Assembly: GCA_002495535.1 (NCBI GenBank)
Contig: DAFX01000035.1
Location: 19,068-50,953, forward strand
Reading direction: 5' to 3'
Source of the DNA: Euryarchaeota archaeon UBA433
Lineage (GTDB): Archaea; Thermoplasmatota; Poseidoniia; Poseidoniales; Poseidoniaceae
Length of the DNA: 31,886 nt
A program made the position numbers and the translations under genes. The number at the start of each line of letters is the position of its first letter. Position 1 is the first letter of the stretch. The notes beneath the pieces were generated by a model, which did no database searches, was not told the origin of the DNA, and was given only the letters and a program-made list of their open reading frames with translations. Of the stretch, positions 1-9,036 are shown in pieces.

Positions 1-182
1 TTTTCTTCATGAATCATCGAGGAGGACTCAACCACCACGAGCGGTGGCATCGAGCCGGTATGGGCGTACAGACCGAGCACCAAAATACCGATCATTCCGG
101 CGGCAAGCACCATTTCTCGAGCGAGTGAGTGCAGGGGGTCGTGCGGCTTGTGTTGCGTCAACCAGACTCCCCTCTGCCTCAC
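1..182 (-). CDS. signal peptidase I-like protein (S26), N-terminal part only
   Basis: The reading frame is open from a GTG at 182 to the left edge of the window, about 60 codons. After a short basic, His-rich N-terminus (VWLTQHKPHDPLH) comes one hydrophobic segment (MVLAAGMIGILVLGLYAH), then a VVVESSSMIHEE stretch. In S26 signal peptidases a membrane anchor is followed by a Ser-Met pair whose serine is the nucleophile, so this looks like the start of a membrane-bound signal peptidase acting on exported proteins. The usual Pro two residues after Met is His here. The GTG overlaps the TGA of the upstream gene in a GTGA, indicating translational coupling. The catalytic Lys/His and remaining domain lie outside the window, so the family call rests on this one motif. 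Confidence 0.6.
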   Translation of the reverse strand, partial: MRQRGVWLTQHKPHDPLHSLAREMVLAAGMIGILVLGLYAHTGSMPPLVVVESSSMIHEE

Positions 183-565
183 CGTCGGAGTCCCTTGCTT
201 TCAAGGAATGCCGTCCATGCAGCATCGTGACCTGCACCTAGTGCATCAGCGGATTCGTTCCCTTCGTATTTCCTTCGACGTAGTTCTGAAGTCGATTCGA
301 GGCTCTTGAGTTCTTCCAAAAGCAAGGCATGGCCTCGAAGATTGAGAAACTCTGGCAACACGAGCAACAAAAGCACTCCTGAAACGGCTCCAAGGCCAAT
401 GGCAAGTCCAGTCATGTCCGTGAAACTTTTGACGTCTTGAAGGAAGAGAAGGTGAGCAGCACACATGAGGAACAAGATCCCAAGTGCACCTGCTGCTGCT
501 GCCGTGTATCCGAGTTGTTTGCCATGTTGGTTGGCCCACCAATTTGAAAATATACCAAAAATCAT
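179..565 (-). CDS. small two-helix membrane protein, unknown function
   Basis: This 128-residue protein matches no family I recognise. It has a short N-terminus with several Trp/Asn/Gln, two hydrophobic helices at about residues 20-43 and 51-73 joined by a short polar turn, and a cytoplasmic-looking charged tail (ELRRRKYEGNES) ending in basic residues. The ATG at 565 places the hydrophobic segments sensibly. No convincing Shine-Dalgarno is seen upstream, so the exact start is uncertain. Its stop codon overlaps the GTG of the signal-peptidase-like gene, so the two are probably made together. It could be an accessory membrane protein of that peptidase, but only the coupling supports this. Confidence 0.65.
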   Translation of the reverse strand: MIFGIFSNWWANQHGKQLGYTAAAAGALGILFLMCAAHLLFLQDVKSFTDMTGLAIGLGAVSGVLLLLVLPEFLNLRGHALLLEELKSLESTSELRRRKYEGNESADALGAGHDAAWTAFLESKGLRR

Positions 566-755
566 GCTTCGCCCCGTTGGGAAAGAATCCGAACAACTTC
601 TTGAGGCTTCCTTTGCTATGGGCTTGGTGGGATGTCAAATCAATGCACCACAAATAGAATATATCCTCAGGGCTCCCGATCTGAATGAATACGGGTCCCA
701 AGCCCTTGAACCGAATGTGACGGGCCGGGGTGAAGTTGAAATGCTTTGGCCGAGG

Positions 756-770
756 TGGGCCGAAGGCCCA
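756..770 (+). promoter_or_regulatory. perfect hairpin in the 5' region of the surface-protein gene
   Basis: TGGGCC GAA GGCCCA forms a 6-bp perfect stem with a 3-base loop, ending 23 bases before the ATG at 794. It lies in the 228-base divergent intergenic region 566-793. That region also contains an AT-rich block (AATATAT, about 658-664) that could be a TATA box for either direction. The element may be an RNA hairpin in the leader or a palindromic protein-binding site; the sequence does not decide. Nothing else is evident in this intergenic region. Confidence 0.3.
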
Positions 771-793
771 TTGAGGGACATACGGTGATTTTC

Positions 794-3700
794 ATGCGAA
801 AAGCAATTTTTCTTACCCTTATTTTCCTTACTTCCCTGATGGCACCGATCGCTGCTGGAGCGACCACTGAGACTCAGTTTCAAAACGGCACCACCTCCTA
901 CACCCACACATTTGCGGGCAGTGGAAACGGCACGGCTGGCGAACTTTCAATTCCATACGGAGCCGAGGTGACCTCGGCAGAATTCAAACTGCGCGGCGAT
1001 GCGAGCAGAACGAGTTACACGAATTTCACAACCAATGCTCACTTTGGCGGTGCAGGCGATGGTTCATGGGCAGGCTCACCTCCTTCTCCATTCACCTCTG
1101 GATCCCGTCAAAATGTCAATGTCGATGCTCAGCAACTCCAGTTGAAGGGCAATCCTACCTCTGGCGATGTTGATTTTGGCCGAACTCAGCAGGTTCAATC
1201 AAAAGCCTCAGCCGTTCAAAACACCACTGGCCAATTCATCGCCAATGGAGACCAAGGCTACACGGGCCTCACCAAAGTGTTCCCGCAATTGAGCGTCAGC
1301 ACAACAGCGAGCTGGAATCACATCGGCGTCGTCGTGTTGATCGAGGACGAATACCACGTCATGCGATACACAAACCAATACTTGACTTCATTGCCAACCA
1401 TTTTGCGAATCAACTCAACCACTGGCGCCTACATTGGCACAGCGGGCTTCAACACGAACGGTTGTTCATCAAGCAATTACTACAGAATGTCCGACGCTGT
1501 GGTCGATGGAAACAATGTGTACACGGCACACGGCACCTATTACTACCTCACCAAATGGTCCGTCAATCCGACCTCCATGCAATGGAAGTGTGAACAATCT
1601 TGGTCGTTCAGCCCAAATTACGTCACAGGTGTTGACATCGACGAGTCCACAGGAAAGATGTGGGTCTCAACCTACAGTTATTCTGCCCAAGCGCATTACT
1701 TGAACGAAGTCGACAAGAGTTCTCCAACCAGGGTCAACGGAACTTGGACGCTCGGCAGCACATCCACCATACCGACACAGTATGGTGCTGGACTTGTGGT
1801 GAATTACCCAACGATTGTGTACAACGAATACGATATGTCTTACAAAAGCGGGGTTGGTTACAATTACGATAGCTACCACCACTACCTCAGATTTAACGGC
1901 AATTTCATTGAACACATGGGCGTAAAACCCGTCACTGAAGGAGGGCACTACGGGCTTGTGGAAGCAGATGATGGAAAACTAAGTTTTTCATGCTCTTATT
2001 ACAGCACAGCCTACTGCCCCTCATCCTCCAGACATAAGGTGTACAGCCACGGAGACGGTGCGTTGTTTGATGCACGGACACCGACGTCCACTTCGAACCT
2101 CATCCTGGGCACTGCCATCTCAATTTCAAAACCGATCTCTGAATTCCAAGTCACCGGCATCATTGGACACATGCCAACTGGTACAAGCATCAGCGTTGAT
2201 CTATCAAACGATGGAGGGACAACGTGGCGCAACGTTAACGCCGGGCAAACGGTGCTTTTCTCAAGCCCGAGCAACAGCCTGCTATGGCGAGCGACCCTCA
2301 ACGGTACGACCACGGCGACACCAATCCTTGATGGAATCGGCATACAATACACCACATCCTACGTCAATTCCGCTTACATGTATGTGAACCAATACGTCGG
2401 CAGTGGAACGGCTACAATTGTCGCCGCGACCCTTACATGGAACGCCACAACTCCATCTGGGACTTCGATACGGGTCAATTATGGCTATGCATCATCGTCG
2501 ACATGCACATCTGGAAGTTCTGGAGTGCAAACTTGGACAACGGCCCAATCTGGCCAAACCAAGACGATGAGCCCAACAGGATATTACATGTGCTTGAGGA
2601 TCGAATTGTCCACTTCCAACAGTCAGAATACACCCTCGATTTCGAACCTCATCGTAGCACAGCACGCTGATGCGCCAAAGGAGTCGGGCATTGAAATCGG
2701 AGGGCTTCTCAACGAAGACAAGCCGTATGAATGGACCACACCAACCTGTTGGAAGATGTCCTCGAGCGATGGCGCATTGATGGGCCCTATCACGGTCACA
2801 CACGTCACCGCTTCCGCCGGAGTCAACAACCTCCTCAAGTGCCTCAACGACCGAATCCCAGATACTGGGGCCGGTATCGCAAACTTGTCGATTGGAGTTG
2901 TTGCGGCTTCTTCTGGTATTCTCGAATTGCAGTCGTTCTCGATCACCTACACTGTGAACACCATCAACCTCGACATTCAAATCCCAGTCGGTGAAGTGCT
3001 TCACGAGCGTTTGCAACCCTACGAAGTGGTTACACGCCACATCATAGGTGAAGACGCATCAAGCATGAGTGAAGCAACGCTCACCCTGCAAACCAATTCA
3101 ATTGCAAAGAATCCAACGATGACCTGGCAAAATGGTGATGTCTTCCCCGATCCGAACGATCCAGAAGATTACATCGAAATGGATGCCAGTTCATGGTCGG
3201 CTGAAAACAACGGTATTCTAGAAATTCATTGGATTTTCCATGTGACTTCTGAATTCCCAGATCAAAGCAACGTCCGCTTCAAGACCGGTTGTCTGGACAA
3301 CAGTGGGTCTGCGGGCTATGCTCCACTTGATTTGCTCAGCGATGAGACGATGGAAGTCAACCGCAGTTTCGGCCTTGGTTGGCTCAAGGTCCGCGACAAC
3401 GAGGGCCCGCTTACGATGGATGATGTGCCCGACAATTCATGGGTTGCTGCGGGCGAAACCTTGTACTTCCAAGGTGCAATGTGGTTCTACAACACAGAAG
3501 ACGCACCCAAGGACAGCGCTTTCGATGTTCGAATTTCCCGCAATGGATGGGTTGAGAGCACCGCTCGCGACACCACCAACAACAATGGTACGTTCTTCAT
3601 CGGCATTGACTTGCCTGAAATTGATGTTCCAGACGGTCTGACCTATGAGGTTCAAACTTACAACGAGCGCGATGCAACTCATGTGCTGGCCTCGAACAGC

Positions 3701-5902
3701 GACTGGCAACGAACCTACAAGGTCGACGCTACCGCACCGGAAAGAATGAATTTCGCTCCAATCGATGACGCTTACGAAGCTGCAAGCAATCAACAAGAAG
3801 TGAAAGTCTTGGTCAACGACGATGTTGGCCACCCAATGAGCCTCGACCTCATGTATTGGGTTGAAGCAGACCACGACAGCAATCGGAACGGAGAAGCAGA
3901 TCCTCAAGAATACGCAATGAAGAGCGTCTCCAACATGACCGAAGCGAAAAACAAGTGGTTCATCACCACCATTGACCATTCGCGCAACCCCAACATGGGA
4001 CGGGTGTCCTACTACTGGCAGGGCGGAGATCAGGCAGGAAACTCACTGTTCTATTCAGTGGTTGGCGACGATGACGAAATATTCACCTTTGAATCCGAAT
4101 CTGGGTTTGAACATGATGATGCAACTTTCCGGACTCGTAAGGACTCCAGCGCTGTTTACACAGGTTTGGAATGGGTTGGCCATGAAGACAACGCTCCAAT
4201 TTTCGCTGGTATGGAGCAAGTCATTACCCTCGGGTTCATCGACGCAAACACCGCAATCGATTTCGAACACATTTCCCTCGTGTTCGACTTTGAAGGACCA
4301 AACCCCTTGCGTGACGCTCAACGAATCTCCTATTCTGGTATGAACGACACCTTCTGGTCTGAGAGTGAATTCATCACCCTTCTTTCAACCAGCAGCATGC
4401 ATGAAACCACCAACGAATCTGGACTGCCATGGATTCAATTGGCGTTCCACTTCGAAATCGGATGGAACTGGCCTGATGAAGAAATGGGCGATGTTGCGTT
4501 GATTTACAAGGAGCGTGGCTCCCCGTACGAAGATCGTATTCTGCTGCTCGAACACACGTTCCGTGTAGAGAACGATCTGATGTTGGCACCCAGTGATTAC
4601 CTCGTTGAAGACATCAGTGAACCTCGAACTGGGCAGGTTGCGGATGGCAGCAGAGTTCGCAAGGATGACCGACTCGCATTCACAGGCACCGTCGTCTATG
4701 AAGGAAGCAGCGTACCTGCTCCACGTGACGTTGGAATCCTTGTCGAAGTCTTCGATGGTGAAAAGATGTGGAGCGACGGTTCGCTGACCGAAGAAGGGCA
4801 CTACGCCGTCGAAGTCCCTCTTTCTGCTGCAAGCACCCTCCAATCTTCACCGACCAGAACGTGTTTGATTTCGATCACGAACATTCCCGGTCGAGGTGAA
4901 GACATGACTGGAACCTTGGTTTCCACCACACTCCAAGTGATTGTTGACGATGCGGCCCCACGGGTCGTGAAGCGTACAAGCCCACTGAATGTCATCGATA
5001 TCTCAGCAAACAACGACCTCACATTCGTTCCTGTTGAATTCCACGGAACTGAAGACGCAGATTTGACGGGTTCACGCCAAATGGTCCACTGGGTGATGCG
5101 CGACGCAACACGAACCGTGACCATCGGTGCAGGCTCAACATTGCTTGGCATGCAACAGGAAGGGCAGAATGTCATCTGGACTGGAGCCGTCGATCTTACC
5201 GATGGTGGCAGAATTACGCCCCAGGTTGGTGACTTCGTTGGATTCTATGTCAGTGGTTACGACGCAGCAGGAAACCAATTCCCTGTCGTTTCAAATTCCG
5301 AAGCGAGTCCTGTCCCCGAACTTGCTGTCGACGACACTGACTTCGAGCGCCAATGGATCCGTCTTGGAGCCGTTGGACCTGAACTCCGGGTTCGCTCCAT
5401 TGACTTGTCTGACGATCACGTTTCACCCGGTTCGACCATCGATGTCAATGCAGAAGTGGTCAACACTGGCGGTACGACAAACTCATCGTTCAAAGTCAGT
5501 TTCTATGCCGGTGACGCCGACAAACCATTCGACGAGGTAACCATCACGGGGATTGCCTCGGGTGAAATCATTCCAGTGACAACCACTTGGAGTGCTGAAG
5601 AAGTCGACCGATTGCGAGTCGTTGTCGATCGTGACAACCTCATTGTCGAAGTGAACGACGATGACAACAGCGCAGAGCATTCCGTTGAACTCGCCTACCC
5701 CAAGTACCTCGGATGGTTTGATTCACCAAGGGAAAACCCACTTGCATGGATTTTCATTATCACCTCAATCATCGTTTTGATTGGTGTAGCAAGCATTGCT
5801 TCGCGCACCAGCATCGACCACAGTGAAGGCCTCTTTGATGAGGAAGAAGACTGGGAAGATGAAGAAGATGAAGAAGAAGATGATGACTACGATGACGATT
5901 GA
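794..5902 (+). CDS. giant secreted, membrane-anchored surface protein with CARDB-like domain and acidic tail
   Basis: This 1702-residue protein starts at the ATG at 794, because a clear signal peptide follows (MRKAIFLTLIFLTSLMAP, then AAGA before a Thr/Ser-rich mature region) and GGTGAT precedes it. An in-frame ATG at 746 would only add a polar extension. The N-terminal ~650 residues are rich in Ser/Thr/Asn/Tyr, with many N-glycosylation-type sequons and propeller- or sandwich-like beta strands. At residues 1028-1039 DSNRNGEADPQE fits an EF-hand-like calcium loop (DxNxNGxxxxxE). A CARDB-like adhesion module lies at about 1535-1630 (SPGSTIDVNAEVVNTGG). A single helix at about 1653-1671 is followed by an Asp/Glu tail of some 25 residues. 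The exposed body with an intracellular acidic tail suggests an adhesion, S-layer-associated or substrate-binding role. No catalytic motif was recognised. Confidence 0.85.
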   Translation: MRKAIFLTLIFLTSLMAPIAAGATTETQFQNGTTSYTHTFAGSGNGTAGELSIPYGAEVTSAEFKLRGDASRTSYTNFTTNAHFGGAGDGSWAGSPPSPFTSGSRQNVNVDAQQLQLKGNPTSGDVDFGRTQQVQSKASAVQNTTGQFIANGDQGYTGLTKVFPQLSVSTTASWNHIGVVVLIEDEYHVMRYTNQYLTSLPTILRINSTTGAYIGTAGFNTNGCSSSNYYRMSDAVVDGNNVYTAHGTYYYLTKWSVNPTSMQWKCEQSWSFSPNYVTGVDIDESTGKMWVSTYSYSAQAHYLNEVDKSSPTRVNGTWTLGSTSTIPTQYGAGLVVNYPTIVYNEYDMSYKSGVGYNYDSYHHYLRFNGNFIEHMGVKPVTEGGHYGLVEADDGKLSFSCSYYSTAYCPSSSRHKVYSHGDGALFDARTPTSTSNLILGTAISISKPISEFQVTGIIGHMPTGTSISVDLSNDGGTTWRNVNAGQTVLFSSPSNSLLWRATLNGTTTATPILDGIGIQYTTSYVNSAYMYVNQYVGSGTATIVAATLTWNATTPSGTSIRVNYGYASSSTCTSGSSGVQTWTTAQSGQTKTMSPTGYYMCLRIELSTSNSQNTPSISNLIVAQHADAPKESGIEIGGLLNEDKPYEWTTPTCWKMSSSDGALMGPITVTHVTASAGVNNLLKCLNDRIPDTGAGIANLSIGVVAASSGILELQSFSITYTVNTINLDIQIPVGEVLHERLQPYEVVTRHIIGEDASSMSEATLTLQTNSIAKNPTMTWQNGDVFPDPNDPEDYIEMDASSWSAENNGILEIHWIFHVTSEFPDQSNVRFKTGCLDNSGSAGYAPLDLLSDETMEVNRSFGLGWLKVRDNEGPLTMDDVPDNSWVAAGETLYFQGAMWFYNTEDAPKDSAFDVRISRNGWVESTARDTTNNNGTFFIGIDLPEIDVPDGLTYEVQTYNERDATHVLASNSDWQRTYKVDATAPERMNFAPIDDAYEAASNQQEVKVLVNDDVGHPMSLDLMYWVEADHDSNRNGEADPQEYAMKSVSNMTEAKNKWFITTIDHSRNPNMGRVSYYWQGGDQAGNSLFYSVVGDDDEIFTFESESGFEHDDATFRTRKDSSAVYTGLEWVGHEDNAPIFAGMEQVITLGFIDANTAIDFEHISLVFDFEGPNPLRDAQRISYSGMNDTFWSESEFITLLSTSSMHETTNESGLPWIQLAFHFEIGWNWPDEEMGDVALIYKERGSPYEDRILLLEHTFRVENDLMLAPSDYLVEDISEPRTGQVADGSRVRKDDRLAFTGTVVYEGSSVPAPRDVGILVEVFDGEKMWSDGSLTEEGHYAVEVPLSAASTLQSSPTRTCLISITNIPGRGEDMTGTLVSTTLQVIVDDAAPRVVKRTSPLNVIDISANNDLTFVPVEFHGTEDADLTGSRQMVHWVMRDATRTVTIGAGSTLLGMQQEGQNVIWTGAVDLTDGGRITPQVGDFVGFYVSGYDAAGNQFPVVSNSEASPVPELAVDDTDFERQWIRLGAVGPELRVRSIDLSDDHVSPGSTIDVNAEVVNTGGTTNSSFKVSFYAGDADKPFDEVTITGIASGEIIPVTTTWSAEEVDRLRVVVDRDNLIVEVNDDDNSAEHSVELAYPKYLGWFDSPRENPLAWIFIITSIIVLIGVASIASRTSIDHSEGLFDEEEDWEDEEDEEEDDDYDDD

Positions 5903-5982
5903 TGTCAAAGCACTCGTTTAGGGTAGTTTTGAAATCCTGCGTCACTGCAAATCCTCAAAAGAGGTTGGCATGAGGCTTACTC

Positions 5983-5993
5983 AAGGAGGGTGG
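5983..5993 (+). promoter_or_regulatory. strong Shine-Dalgarno deciding the lhr start
   Basis: AAGGAGGGTGG lies 7 bases before the ATG at 6001, matching the anti-SD consensus well. It supports that start over the out-of-frame ATG at 5990, which lies inside the element. The remaining sequence between 5903 and 6000 shows no recognisable element. Confidence 0.7.
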
Positions 5994-6000
5994 GGAGAGT

Positions 6001-9000
6001 ATGTCTGGCGTTTTTTCCATCCTCGATGAAAGGCTTGCTCAATCGCTTGAAGAAAAGGGATGGCAACCAACCCCGGTTCAGACCGCTGCCCTGCCCCAAC
6101 TGTGCGCTGGGGAAGATCGAATCATCATCGCTCCGACCGGTTCGGGAAAAACGCTCACTGCCGTTCTGCCCGTTCTGCATCGGTGCCTAAGTGAAAATTG
6201 GGACCCGCTGGCAATCCTCTACATCACGCCCTTGAGGGCCTTGAATCGGGATGTTGACCGGCGATTGGAAGAAATTGCGACTGCGGTCGGACTGAAAATA
6301 GGACTTCGCCACGGCGACACCACTCAAAGTGAACGAACGCGTCAAACGAGGAAACCACCGCACCTGCTTGTCACCACGCCAGAAACATTCCAATTGATGT
6401 TCACGGGAAAGAATTTGAGAAAATTACTGAAGAGTGTACGCGCCGTGATTGTCGACGAAGTACACGATCTTGCCGCCAGTGAACGAGGGTGGCAATTGTC
6501 GCTTGGACTTGCTCGATTAGAGGCCCTCTCTGGCCGAAAGGTGCAGCGGATTGGCCTCTCTGCAACCGTAGGTAATCCAGATCAAGTTGCCCAGTGGCTT
6601 TCACCTCACCGAGGCGAAGCAATCATCGCTATGGGCGAACGAAGCACAGACCTGAGTGTCGAATGCGCTCAACCACTTGCTGAAGATGAAGTCGGGGGTA
6701 TTGAATTGGGCGTGACGCCTAGGGTTCATGCCAGTTTTCGCCGGCTCATCGAAGTGCTGCGAGCAGAACCTCCGTGTTTGGTGTTCGTCAACAGCAGGAA
6801 CGATGCTGAGACAATTGCCAATCGACTCCAAACTATGGCCCCTGACGTGCAAATTGGGGTCCATCATGGCTCACTCGCTGCAGAGACTCGACAAGATATG
6901 GAAGATCGGTTACGGGCTGGAGATCTCGCCGGATTGGTGTGCACATCCAGCTTGGAGTTGGGTATTGACGTTGGGAAAATCCGACGCATTGTCCAAATCA
7001 AGAGCCCACGTTCTGTCGATCGAATGCTGCAACGTGTAGGTCGAGCCGACCACCGTTTAGGCGGGGTTGGACGAGGGTATCTCTTGGCGTGGGATGCTGA
7101 TGAGATCGCAGAAGGCGCGGTGGTGGCGCGACGCGCTATGTTCGGAGAAATTGAGCCGGTGGAATGGCGCCAACGTCCGAAGGCTGTCGTTGCCAACCAA
7201 CTGGTGCTCATGGCCCATTCCCACAACGCAGTCCCGATTGATACAGCAACTGAAATCATTGGAAATGCGAGTCAGTTTGAAGGCTGGAACCGGCACGATA
7301 CCGAGGCGATCTTGAAAGTCCTCGCTGACAGTTGGATCCTTCGCCATACACCCGATCCAAAGGAAATTCCATGGTACAGGTGGCCTGCTAAGGTCTACGC
7401 ATTAGCTCAAGAAGAAGCCGCTGCGAAGAAATTGAACCTCCCAGAAGAACGACCGAGGTACAACGTGCCCGATGAAGAGATTTCCAACGACCTCAAGAGC
7501 CTTCAAGTGCCTGTACCGGCGCTGTTTGCAAAAGGTTGGTTCTCAACCGCAGGAAGAACCCGTCAGTGGGTCAGCAACCACCTCTCGATGATTCCGGACA
7601 AGCAATCCTACAGGGTCCGAGATGCGGTGACACGACGAACGCTAGGAAATGTAGACGAGGCGTTTGTGCTTTCCCTCAACGACAGCGGTGAAGATGACGA
7701 CGGTTCTCGAAGGCAATTTGTCATGGCTGGCCGCACATGGATGATCATCGATGCTGATCCCGAACAGTCAGAATTGCTGGTTGCCCCAATTTCAGATCAA
7801 GCCAGCGCCCCGCAATGGGTCGGTGAATTACCTCCGGTGCCGAAGGCAATAGCGAGGGACATTGGTCGGCTAAGAGGGCTCGTTGCAGAAGACATCGGCG
7901 CCTTTGAGAACCCGCCTACCATTGACCATGATGCGCTCGATGTCAATGGGATTTTTGCCGGTAGAGAATCATTCCTCAAAGACTATCCAATCGATGATGA
8001 AGCGCTTGGCTTGCTCGCTGAAACCATCACCAATCACATTGAAGCAACCGGTGTGCTGGCAACGGATCGAAAAATCACGATTGAAGAGCGAAAGGATGCA
8101 ATCGTCATCAATTCCTGCCATGGGTCTCGTATTAACGAGGCTCTTGGTCACTTTTTGATGGCGATGGCTTCGACGAAGACCGGTAAATGGGGCCGGCTTG
8201 TCAATGAACCAACTCGTATCAGCCTGCAAACGGGTGAAATTCATGCAGACCACATCGTAGGCTGGCTGAAAAATACACCCCCCGATGCTCTTCAGGGGTT
8301 GCTGAGCGTCACGCTTCCAAATTCAAGGCAAGTGCGATGGCGATTTGCCCAGGTGGCCAAAACGTTCGGTATTCTTCGTCATGGCGTCGATCCGAGAAAG
8401 ATCAACCTTCAGGCGCTGCTTCGCAAGTATCGAGGCACGGTCGTGATGGAAGAAGTGCTCGACAAATTGTTCCACGAACGAATGGACGTGCTCGGGGCAA
8501 GGGATGTGTTGCACGCTATTCAATCTGGATTGATTGAATTGGAAGTGTCCCCCACTGGACCAATGGGGGTTTCCAACCGCTCGAGCAGGGATCTATTGCT
8601 CCCAAACTGGGACAACGCCGCTGTTCGAGAAAAATTACGAACTCGTCTGATCAATGAACGGGCGGTCTTGTGCTGCCTGAAATGCAAAAATACGCGTCGG
8701 TTCAGGGTTGAACGCTACAATGAAATCGAAGGCATCAAGAAGTGCACAAAATGTTCTGGTACGATGCTCGCCTGTGCGAGGGAGGGTATGCAAACTATGC
8801 TCGAGGGATGGGTTGCATCTGAGGATGAAAAGGACCAGGGAAGGATGATGAAAAATGCCGATATCGTTCAAAGTCGAGGCTATGAAGCGATTCTTTGCCT
8901 CATGGGCCGCGGTATTGGTGAAGCGACTGCACAGCGGTTGCTCAGGCGCACCCAACGCAACAACCTCGAAGGTCTGCTGGAAGCGATTCACAACGCAGAG

Positions 9001-9036
9001 ATTGAGTACGCCCGAACCCGTCGTTTTTGGGCTTAA
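6001..9036 (+). CDS. lhr: Lhr-type superfamily 2 DNA helicase
   Basis: This is a 1011-residue ATP-dependent helicase of the Lhr family, which translocates on single-stranded DNA and is linked to DNA repair and recombination. Visible in order are Walker A APTGSGKT (44-51), DEVH (152-155), SATVGNP (motif III), the second RecA lobe with LVFVNSRNDAET, and the motif VI region QRVGRADHRLGGVGRG. The Lhr-specific middle follows, then a zinc ribbon with C892xxC895 and C915xxC918, and a C-terminal helix-hairpin-helix-like GRGIGEATAQRLLRR. The zinc ribbon and HhH favour archaeal Lhr with an extended C-terminus. It stands alone on the plus strand, and its stop overlaps that of the convergent lipoprotein gene. 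Length is slightly above the roughly 850-950 residues common in archaea. Confidence 0.95.
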   Translation: MSGVFSILDERLAQSLEEKGWQPTPVQTAALPQLCAGEDRIIIAPTGSGKTLTAVLPVLHRCLSENWDPLAILYITPLRALNRDVDRRLEEIATAVGLKIGLRHGDTTQSERTRQTRKPPHLLVTTPETFQLMFTGKNLRKLLKSVRAVIVDEVHDLAASERGWQLSLGLARLEALSGRKVQRIGLSATVGNPDQVAQWLSPHRGEAIIAMGERSTDLSVECAQPLAEDEVGGIELGVTPRVHASFRRLIEVLRAEPPCLVFVNSRNDAETIANRLQTMAPDVQIGVHHGSLAAETRQDMEDRLRAGDLAGLVCTSSLELGIDVGKIRRIVQIKSPRSVDRMLQRVGRADHRLGGVGRGYLLAWDADEIAEGAVVARRAMFGEIEPVEWRQRPKAVVANQLVLMAHSHNAVPIDTATEIIGNASQFEGWNRHDTEAILKVLADSWILRHTPDPKEIPWYRWPAKVYALAQEEAAAKKLNLPEERPRYNVPDEEISNDLKSLQVPVPALFAKGWFSTAGRTRQWVSNHLSMIPDKQSYRVRDAVTRRTLGNVDEAFVLSLNDSGEDDDGSRRQFVMAGRTWMIIDADPEQSELLVAPISDQASAPQWVGELPPVPKAIARDIGRLRGLVAEDIGAFENPPTIDHDALDVNGIFAGRESFLKDYPIDDEALGLLAETITNHIEATGVLATDRKITIEERKDAIVINSCHGSRINEALGHFLMAMASTKTGKWGRLVNEPTRISLQTGEIHADHIVGWLKNTPPDALQGLLSVTLPNSRQVRWRFAQVAKTFGILRHGVDPRKINLQALLRKYRGTVVMEEVLDKLFHERMDVLGARDVLHAIQSGLIELEVSPTGPMGVSNRSSRDLLLPNWDNAAVREKLRTRLINERAVLCCLKCKNTRRFRVERYNEIEGIKKCTKCSGTMLACAREGMQTMLEGWVASEDEKDQGRMMKNADIVQSRGYEAILCLMGRGIGEATAQRLLRRTQRNNLEGLLEAIHNAEIEYARTRRFWA

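Noticed and set aside
28..237. 69-codon minus-strand frame at the left end
   Set aside because: It is the alternate frame of the signal-peptidase-like gene, whose hydrophobic anchor and Ser-Met motif are in the other frame.
246..701. 151-codon minus-strand open frame over the small membrane protein gene and its upstream region
   Set aside because: It overlaps the better-supported frame with two clean membrane helices and a coupled downstream start; its own translation has no domain-like features.
8563..8578. Hairpin-like sequence CCCACTGG...CCAATGGGGG in lhr considered as a regulatory stem
   Set aside because: Imperfect pairing within a coding region with no special position; expected by chance.
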